Shown: piece by piece, positions 23,301 through 27,739 of the stretch
Numbering within the stretch: the stretch's first letter is position 1
How the letters are laid out: each line of letters begins with the position of its first letter
NCBI GenBank assembly: GCA_021203685.1
Contig: JAJQAS010000272.1
Coordinates: 1 to 27,739 of the forward strand
Direction of reading: 5' to 3'
Source: Clostridiales bacterium
GTDB taxonomy: Bacteria; Bacillota; Clostridia; Oscillospirales; Oscillospiraceae
DNA: 27,739 nucleotides
Notes under the pieces: generated by a model
Told to the model about the DNA's origin: nothing
The model's input: only the letters and a program-made list of their open reading frames with translations
The model's database searches: none
Made by a program: the position numbers and the translations under genes

Positions 23301-23526
23301 CCAGGCGAGAGCGCTGCAGGCGGAAACCGCGGAGTTGAAGGAGGAAATCGCCCAACTGCGCAAACGGAACAAACGCCTTGGCAAGCGCAACGATTCTCTC
23401 TTCGAGAAAAACCGCGCCCTGCGGGCGAAAAACAAGGAACTCAAAAAGTCCACCATCTGGAAGGTGGGCCGAATCGTCACCTGGCTGCCCCGGAAGCTGA
23501 AACGGCTGCTGAAGGGAAAACGCTGA
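20341..23526 (+). CDS. Large protein with three GT2 glycosyltransferase domains and a C-terminal coiled coil
   Basis: A 1061-residue cytoplasmic protein with three GT-A fold family 2 units in series. Domain 1 (about 10-110): SIIIPVYNASDYL, CVDDGSTDDS, and DxD box MDADD (Asp95-Asp98). Domain 2 (about 338-440): VSVVVPIYNVEDYL, CVNDGSTDGS, and LEPDD (426-429) in place of DADD. Domain 3 (about 660-760): VSVIMPVYNAEQYL, CVDDGSTDGS, LDADD (747-750). Helical regions separate them. Residues 981-1040 are a charged coiled coil, followed by a Lys/Arg-rich tail (LPRKLKRLLKGKR) suited to membrane contact. It probably adds several sugars of a cell-surface glycan. The start is uncertain: GTG 20341, or ATG 20356 with AAAGTGAG ahead; no strong ribosome site is seen. 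It heads the operon with ugd. Confidence 0.87.
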   Translation: MSLTSMSPKMSIIIPVYNASDYLRQTLDSILRQSLREIEVICVDDGSTDDSPAILQEYAEKDDRVRLLQQKNLHAGVARNAGLSVATGEYVHFMDADDYVLDYAYEAIYNKAVKYDLDCLKFSSLVYDMSLNMTVKYPAYNLTRLQPGDFNRLLTLEENSPIYKVNVAPWNGIYRRTFLEEHEIRFNSLFCVNDRSFFVKVITNAKRMMIARDRLVVHRVKMKTSLVGVRAQHFDCHFRSIEVVSGQLMQDQIDPETARLMMRKEFTDLFVWYRKFHDDPLYGEEICRETERFVQEYSGLYPELLSTLHWETRKRMTQDQEEELPSSPDYVMRERCPKPKVSVVVPIYNVEDYLNEALYSLSVQSLNEMEFICVNDGSTDGSMAIIREYANLDKRFVILDGPNGGYGKAMNRGIDAARGKYLGILEPDDFVPETMFQTLYRTANQNELDFVKADFYRFTVKRDGSLNRKRFRFTSDKSYYNRVINPGEEIETFKFVMNTWSGIYKLEFLNRWHIRHNETPGASYQDNGFWFQTFCRATRAWFLDKAYYMNRRDNPNSSMFNRKKLYCVTEEYQYIWNWMSKEPTLLEKFTPIFYAKKFSNFMVTYRRLAPEHQLEYLYHIRDEFKKPLEDGLLDEELFEPIYWKQVHEMVADPEGYYQRIKVSVIMPVYNAEQYLRQTLDSLLVRNETQFELICVDDGSTDGSLDILREYEAKDFRVRVITQANGGAGAARNNGMQYARGEYLSFLDADDFFEPDMLRRAYDRAHTWNTDITVFRCDQYLEQKDCFTSARYTINERLLPVEQPFAGQEIQGDIFKAFVGWAWDKVFRTEFVRENGLRFQEQRTTNDMLFVFSAIVKAQRITTMPQVLAHHRRNSTSLSVTREESWDCFYHALCALRQQLKDWDLYDRFEQDFVNYSVHFTLWNVTSLRGSAYFKLHEKLTTRWAEDLGITAHRKSYFYHPDEYEKLHRFLTSGPDEFLFQELDDAKAQARALQAETAELKEEIAQLRKRNKRLGKRNDSLFEKNRALRAKNKELKKSTIWKVGRIVTWLPRKLKRLLKGKR

Positions 23527-23564
23527 GATATGAGAGAAAACGCGAAAGAAGGAGCAAACAAGCT

Positions 23565-24863
23565 ATGAAGATTGCCATTGCCGGGACCGGCTACGTGGGC
23601 CTGGTCACCGGGGTCGTGCTGGCCCACCTGGGCCATCAGGTCACCTGCGTCGATGTGGACGAGCAAAAGGTGGAGACCATGCGTAAAGGCATCTCCCCCA
23701 TCTATGAGCCTGGGCTGGAGGAATTGATGGCGGCCAACATGGAGCGGCTGACCTTTACCACCGATTACGCCAGCGCATACCGGGACGCCGAGGTGATCTA
23801 TATCGGCGTAGGAACCCCGGAGAAGCGGGACGGCTCCGCCAACCTGGCCTATGTACAGCAGGTCATCGACCAAATCGCCGCCACCGTAGAACGGGACTGC
23901 ATCGTGGTGGTGAAGTCCACCGTACCCATCGGCACCAACGACAAGCTGGAGCAGCGTCTGCGGGAGAAGCTGGCGCACCCTGTCTCGGTGGAGCTGGCCT
24001 CCAACCCGGAGTTCCTCTCCCAGGGGACCGCGGTGAAGGACACCCTTCACGCCAGTCGTATTGTTATCGGCGTGGAGTCCAAGCACGCGGAAGAAGTGCT
24101 GCGGGCGGTCTATGCCGGGCTGGAGCAGCCCATCGTGGTGACCAACCGCCGCAGCGCGGAGATGATCAAATACGCCTCCAATGACTTTCTGGCGCTGAAA
24201 ATCTCCTATATCAACGAAATTGCCAACCTCTGCGAACTGCTGGGCGCGAACATTCAGGACGTGGCCAAAGGCATGGGCCTGGACCCCCGCATCGGCAACA
24301 AGTTCCTGAACGCCGGCATTGGCTACGGCGGCTCCTGCTTCCCCAAGGATACCAAGGCGCTGCACTGGGTCTCCAACTATTATGACCGGGAGATGAAGAC
24401 CATCAAGGCCGCCATCGAGGTCAACGACCGCCAGAAGCTGCTGCTGGTGAAGAAGGCCCGCAGCTACTGCGACTCCCTGGAGGGGAAAAAGGTCGCCGTG
24501 CTGGGATTGACCTTCAAGCCGGAGACCGACGACCTGCGGGAGGCCCCTTCCCTGGTCAACATCCCCATCCTGCTGGACGACGGCGCGGAGATTTACGCCT
24601 GGGACCCGGTGGGTGTGGCAAACTATAAGAAGCTTTACCCAGATGAGCTCACCTACTGCGACACCATCGAGGAAGCCCTCCGGGACGCCGACCTGTGCCT
24701 GATCTTCACGGAGTGGGCGGATGTGAAGGCACTCCCCGCGGAGACCTTCCGTAAACTGATGAAGACCCCCATCGTGCTGGATGGGCGGAATTGCTTCGCG
24801 CTGGAGCGGTTTGAGGGCAGCGGCGTGACCTATGATTCTGTGGGGCGGCCGACGGTGAAGTAA
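23565..24863 (+). CDS. ugd: UDP-glucose 6-dehydrogenase
   Basis: Oxidises UDP-glucose to UDP-glucuronate with two NAD+, giving the acidic sugar donor for surface polymers. The 432-residue protein has the NAD Rossmann motif IAGTGYVGLVTG at the start, ISPIYEPGLEEL, the VKSTVPIGTND segment, NPEFLSQGTAVKD, the central helix around EMIKYASNDFLALKISYINEIANLCE, and the catalytic cysteine in GYGGSCFPKDT (Cys258). The C-terminal nucleotide-binding domain is complete (AVLGLTFKPETDDLREAPS). AAGGAG precedes the ATG. It sits 38 bases after the triple glycosyltransferase and 41 bases before the TupA-like gene, so glucuronate is very likely part of the product made here. Confidence 0.95.
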   Translation: MKIAIAGTGYVGLVTGVVLAHLGHQVTCVDVDEQKVETMRKGISPIYEPGLEELMAANMERLTFTTDYASAYRDAEVIYIGVGTPEKRDGSANLAYVQQVIDQIAATVERDCIVVVKSTVPIGTNDKLEQRLREKLAHPVSVELASNPEFLSQGTAVKDTLHASRIVIGVESKHAEEVLRAVYAGLEQPIVVTNRRSAEMIKYASNDFLALKISYINEIANLCELLGANIQDVAKGMGLDPRIGNKFLNAGIGYGGSCFPKDTKALHWVSNYYDREMKTIKAAIEVNDRQKLLLVKKARSYCDSLEGKKVAVLGLTFKPETDDLREAPSLVNIPILLDDGAEIYAWDPVGVANYKKLYPDELTYCDTIEEALRDADLCLIFTEWADVKALPAETFRKLMKTPIVLDGRNCFALERFEGSGVTYDSVGRPTVK

Positions 24864-24904
24864 CGTTGGCGTTTGAAAGCACATGTCAAGACCAGGAGGG
24901 TACT

Positions 24905-26239
24905 ATGAAGCTGTTTTCAAAGGTGGTTAGAAGGATCCCACCCTTCCGCAATCTATATCACAGGATAGACGCACTGGAAAAAGAGGACACTGCCCTGAAG
25001 AAAAACCTGTCTGCCGCCCAAATAGAGGCGGAGCAACAGTATAAAACACTGGCGCAGCGGGATAAAGCATTGGAGCAGCAATGTAAGGCGCTGGAGCAGC
25101 AATGCAAGGTGTTGGAGCAGCAATGCAAGGCGCTGGAGCAACAATGCAAATTGTTGAAGAAGCAGGTCGACACAAACGAAAAGCGCTTCCAGGAGATTGT
25201 GGAGCAGGAACAGAAGGACTGCGCTGCGCTGCGGGATGAAATCGCTGCGGTGAAAAAGACTGCCGCCGAACGGGACAAGCGTTACCAGGAGCAATTTAAG
25301 AAAATGCAGCAAACGACTGAGCGCACACTTGCCGCCAAGATCGGCTCTACCCGACGGGACATGGTAGCCGAGATGAACTACCTCTACTTCAAGGGACTTC
25401 ATCCCGACCAGTATGCCGATGCGCTGAAAGAATGGTACTATCAGCGGACGGGTCACGAATTAAATCTGGAGCATCCCCGCACTTATACAGAGAAAATTCA
25501 ATGGCTGAAGCTCTACGACAGCACCCCGCTGAAAGGGGAGTTGTCCGACAAGTATCTGGTTCGGAACTATGTCCGGAAAAAAATTGGTGAAAAATACCTG
25601 GTGCCCCTCCTGGGCGTCTGGGACAGAGTGGACGACATCCCCTTTGATGACCTGCCGAAGCAGTATGCCCTGAAAGCCACCCACGGCAGCGGATGGAATA
25701 TCATTGTAAAGGACAAGACTCTTTTAAACGTGGAGGATGCAAAGCGGAAGCTGAACAAGTGGATGCGGACGAATTTTGCCTATCACTCATTAGAGTTGCA
25801 CTATAAATCGGTTCGGCCAAAAATCATCGCTGAAGAATATATGGAAAATAAGGACGGAGATATATATGATTATAAGGTTTTCTGTTTTGACGGAAAAGCA
25901 AGATATATCATGTTCCTTTCTCAGCGGGCGATTGGCTTGAAAATGGCGGTCTACGATACAGAATGGAATTTAATGCCTTTTGTATATGGGGTGCCGCGCT
26001 TGGAACAGGAGGTTCCGAAACCGGATAATCTGGAAGAGCTGATTACGGCGGCGGAAAAGCTGGCGGAAGGATTTTGCTTTGTAAGGGTGGACTTTTATCT
26101 CCTAAACAACGGTGCAATCAAATTTGGAGAGATGACCTTCACATCTAATTCTGGACAATCCATGTGGGAACCGGTAGAGTATGAGCAGAAACTCGGTGAT
26201 ATGATTCACCTCCCCTGCGATGAACGCGAAGCACAGTAA
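24905..26239 (+). CDS. Coiled-coil protein with TupA-like ATP-grasp domain
   Basis: A 444-residue cytoplasmic protein. Residues 20-145 are a long coiled coil that contains four near-identical heptads KALEQQC (54-81), with Cys60, 67, 74 and 81 in core positions. From about 155 the sequence matches the TupA-like ATP-grasp family: HPRTYTEKIQWLKLYD, DKYLVRNYVRKKIGEKYLVPLLGVWD, LKATHGSGWNIIVKDK (likely ATP-binding lysine 257), IIAEEYMEN, DYKVFCFDGKARY, and FVRVDFYLLNNGAIKFGEMTF with acidic metal ligands. TupA acts in teichuronopeptide synthesis in alkaliphilic bacilli, and relatives are predicted amide-bond ligases acting on surface glycans. Placed after ugd, it may couple amino acids to glucuronate residues; this is inference. 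ATG 24905 follows AGGAGGG; the longer frame lacks this spacing. Confidence 0.82.
   Translation: MKLFSKVVRRIPPFRNLYHRIDALEKEDTALKKNLSAAQIEAEQQYKTLAQRDKALEQQCKALEQQCKVLEQQCKALEQQCKLLKKQVDTNEKRFQEIVEQEQKDCAALRDEIAAVKKTAAERDKRYQEQFKKMQQTTERTLAAKIGSTRRDMVAEMNYLYFKGLHPDQYADALKEWYYQRTGHELNLEHPRTYTEKIQWLKLYDSTPLKGELSDKYLVRNYVRKKIGEKYLVPLLGVWDRVDDIPFDDLPKQYALKATHGSGWNIIVKDKTLLNVEDAKRKLNKWMRTNFAYHSLELHYKSVRPKIIAEEYMENKDGDIYDYKVFCFDGKARYIMFLSQRAIGLKMAVYDTEWNLMPFVYGVPRLEQEVPKPDNLEELITAAEKLAEGFCFVRVDFYLLNNGAIKFGEMTFTSNSGQSMWEPVEYEQKLGDMIHLPCDEREAQ
25064..25147 (+). repeat. In-frame 21-bp tandem repeat encoding KALEQQC heptads
   Basis: Four 21-base units (25064-25084, 25085-25105, 25106-25126, 25127-25147) differ from one another by one to four bases, with a decayed unit on each side. 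Each encodes one coiled-coil heptad with a terminal cysteine. Copy number could change without breaking the frame. Confidence 0.9.
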
Positions 26240-26282
26240 CTGCAACTGATACAGATTTAGGAAGAAAAGAGAGGATAGAGAG

Positions 26283-27710
26283 ATGGGAACACCGGTAGTT
26301 TCGGTAATTATTCCGGTCTACAATGTGGAGAAGTATTTGGGGAAGAGCCTGGACTGCATTTTGGAGCAGACACTGACGGATATTGAGGTCATTTGCGTGG
26401 ACGACGGTTCCACCGACCAGTCCCCCGCGATTTTGGAAGAGTATGCCCAAAAGGATACGCGCATAAAGGTTCTGCGCCAGGAGAACAAGGGCGCAGGTGC
26501 GGCCCGAAATCTTGGCTTTTTCCATGCGGTTGGAACGTATGCGTATTTTTTTGACGCAGACGACCTCTGCAGCCCGGAGTTACTGGAGAAAACGGTAGTC
26601 AGAGCGGAAGAGACGGACGCGGACATTGTCGCCTTTGACTTTATTCGCTTTCACGAGGACGGCGTTACCGAAAAACGGGTCGGCATCCATGCCGACTGGC
26701 TTCCGCCGGAGACGGAAGTGTTTTCTTACCGGGATTGTCCCGACCGAATCATGAGCGTCATCAACCCCACGCCTTGGAACAAGTTGTGCCGCACCGCGTT
26801 TTTGCGGGAGCATCAGCTAAAGTATGAGGAAATTTCCTCCAGCAACGACATCACCTTTTCCGCGGTGTGTGCCGCCTCTGCGGAGCGTATTTCCTTTCTG
26901 AAAGAGGAGCTGTTTCAGTATCGCGTAGGCCATGCGAACACGATCAGTTCTACCAAGTCCGCCAAACTGTATAATATTCTTACCGCCGTTACCAGCGCGT
27001 TTGCGCAGGTCAAAAGGCTGCCCTATTATGATGAGATTAAACTGGCTGCACAGCTGTTTGCCATCGAAAGCTACCTGTTTGCGATGGAAAACTGCGTGAC
27101 AGATTTCAATGCTACAGCTTGTAAGGAATATTATGAGCAGGTGCATTGCCAGTTTAACGGCGAGGATTTTGCAGGGGTGACGCAGGAACAGCTCCGCAAT
27201 CTAAAGAAGTGGCTGTTCTTCTCCATTGTCCAAAAGCACGACTATGAAACCATGCAGACGTTGCTTTCCCGCAGGTTGATCGTGTCCCTTACCTCCTTCC
27301 CTGCCCGCATCCACTGTGTTGCCGCAGCATTGGAAAGCATTTACAACCAGAACAGGCAAGCTGACTTGGTGGTTCTATACTTGGCCGAACAACAATTTCC
27401 GGAAAGGGAGGCAGAGCTGCCGGAGGAACTGCTGGCTCTGGTTGCGGACGGAAAGCTGGAAATTCGCTGGTGCCCCGATGACCTTCGTCCCCATAAAAAA
27501 TATTATTACGTCATGCAGGAGTTCCCGGAGGAGCTCATTGTAACGATCGACGATGACCTTCAGTATGACAAAACCATGCTGGAGTCCCTTTACCGCTCTT
27601 ACCTGCTCTATCCGAACGCCGTATCCACAGTGCGGGCGCACCTAATCGTTCTGTCGGAAACGGGGGAGGTTCTGCCATACCGGTATTGTGATATAGTCCC
27701 CTTAGAGTAG
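26283..27710 (+). CDS. Two-domain glycosyltransferase (GT2 plus a second GT-A-like domain that seems cut short)
   Basis: A 475-residue protein. Residues 5-110 are a GT2 domain: VVSVIIPVYNVEKYL, CVDDGSTDQS and DxD box FFDADD (Asp91-Asp94), closest in wording to domain 1 of the triple protein. Residues from about 329 start a different GT-A-like domain: LIVSLTSFPARIHCVAAALESIYNQ, then VTIDDDLQYD (Asp423-425) and AVSTVRAHLI. In relatives this second domain usually runs on well past the RAH motif, but here a TAG at 27708-27710 ends it 22 residues later, so it looks truncated. The frame stays open after the TAG to the window end. AGAGAGGATAGAGAG precedes the ATG. It is the last gene seen in the operon and probably adds a sugar to the same glycan. 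Confidence 0.85.
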   Translation: MGTPVVSVIIPVYNVEKYLGKSLDCILEQTLTDIEVICVDDGSTDQSPAILEEYAQKDTRIKVLRQENKGAGAARNLGFFHAVGTYAYFFDADDLCSPELLEKTVVRAEETDADIVAFDFIRFHEDGVTEKRVGIHADWLPPETEVFSYRDCPDRIMSVINPTPWNKLCRTAFLREHQLKYEEISSSNDITFSAVCAASAERISFLKEELFQYRVGHANTISSTKSAKLYNILTAVTSAFAQVKRLPYYDEIKLAAQLFAIESYLFAMENCVTDFNATACKEYYEQVHCQFNGEDFAGVTQEQLRNLKKWLFFSIVQKHDYETMQTLLSRRLIVSLTSFPARIHCVAAALESIYNQNRQADLVVLYLAEQQFPEREAELPEELLALVADGKLEIRWCPDDLRPHKKYYYVMQEFPEELIVTIDDDLQYDKTMLESLYRSYLLYPNAVSTVRAHLIVLSETGEVLPYRYCDIVPLE

Positions 27711-27713
27711 ACA

Positions 27714-27735
27714 CTCGAAAAAGCAAAATTTCGAG
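27714..27735. repeat. Small inverted repeat just after the last glycosyltransferase
   Basis: CTCGAAA and TTTCGAG (27714-27720, 27729-27735) are perfect inverse 7-mers around an 8-base A-rich loop, 4 bases after the stop codon. No T-tract is visible before the window ends, so it may be a hairpin or the edge of an inserted element. Confidence 0.4.
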
Positions 27736-27739
27736 GCAA

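Noticed and set aside
20170..23355. A 1061-codon minus-strand frame opposite the triple glycosyltransferase
   Set aside because: The equal length to the sense gene is a coincidence. The sense strand carries clear GT2 motifs, and the antisense frame runs through the promoter and G tract.
25064..25147. Short regular repeats considered as a CRISPR-like array
   Set aside because: The units are head-to-tail without spacers and lie in frame inside a coiled-coil gene.

Overview
The window reads as chromosomal DNA of a fairly high-GC, low-oxygen gut Firmicute, most likely an Oscillospiraceae/Ruminococcaceae-type clostridium. The grounds are strong AGGAGG ribosome sites, a transketolase split into two genes, LacI- and AraC-controlled sugar uptake without a local ATPase gene, and a YesL-type (DUF624) protein beside the ABC permeases. 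The genus is an inference. No rRNA, tRNA, CRISPR array, transposase or phage gene was seen.

Layout. (1) 1-2918, plus strand: pentose metabolism. The 3' end of an araD-type L-ribulose-5-phosphate 4-epimerase is followed by split transketolase (N and C subunits), a terminator-like hairpin, and ribulose-phosphate 3-epimerase. (2) 3052-5413, minus strand: a DUF362 protein and a eukaryote-like NADP isocitrate dehydrogenase, each with its own near-consensus promoter. (3) 5891-18000: an alpha-glucan utilisation locus. On the minus strand are a GH13 alpha-glucosidase and a GH77 4-alpha-glucanotransferase. Divergent from these is a LacI-family regulator, then a second GH13 (oligo-1,6-glucosidase type), a lipoprotein substrate-binding protein, two ABC permeases, a DUF624 protein and an AraC-family regulator. 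Four copies of one palindrome (core GGTTATGCGCATAACC or close variants) sit on the promoters of the GH13/GH77 operon, lacI and the second GH13. The locus can therefore be read as one LacI regulon: uptake of malto- or isomalto-oligosaccharides, cleavage of alpha-1,4 and alpha-1,6 bonds, and disproportionation by MalQ. (4) 18077-19777: a membrane-anchored, very acidic protein with two degenerate parvulin-like domains. (5) 20341-27739: a cell-surface polysaccharide operon behind a strong promoter. It holds a 1061-residue protein with three GT2 domains in series, UDP-glucose 6-dehydrogenase, a coiled-coil protein with a TupA-like ATP-grasp domain, and a two-domain glycosyltransferase whose second domain appears cut short near the window end.

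The points most worth a second look are: the pairing of a UDP-glucuronate-making enzyme with a TupA-like ligase, which suggests an amide- or peptide-decorated glucuronate polymer; the cysteine-bearing 21-bp heptad repeats in the ligase; the triple glycosyltransferase with a G9 tract in its leader; the LacI operator set; a dispersed 7-bp-period (TTAGCTG) hairpin element at four gene ends; and paired direct repeats 21 bp apart in front of the AraC gene.
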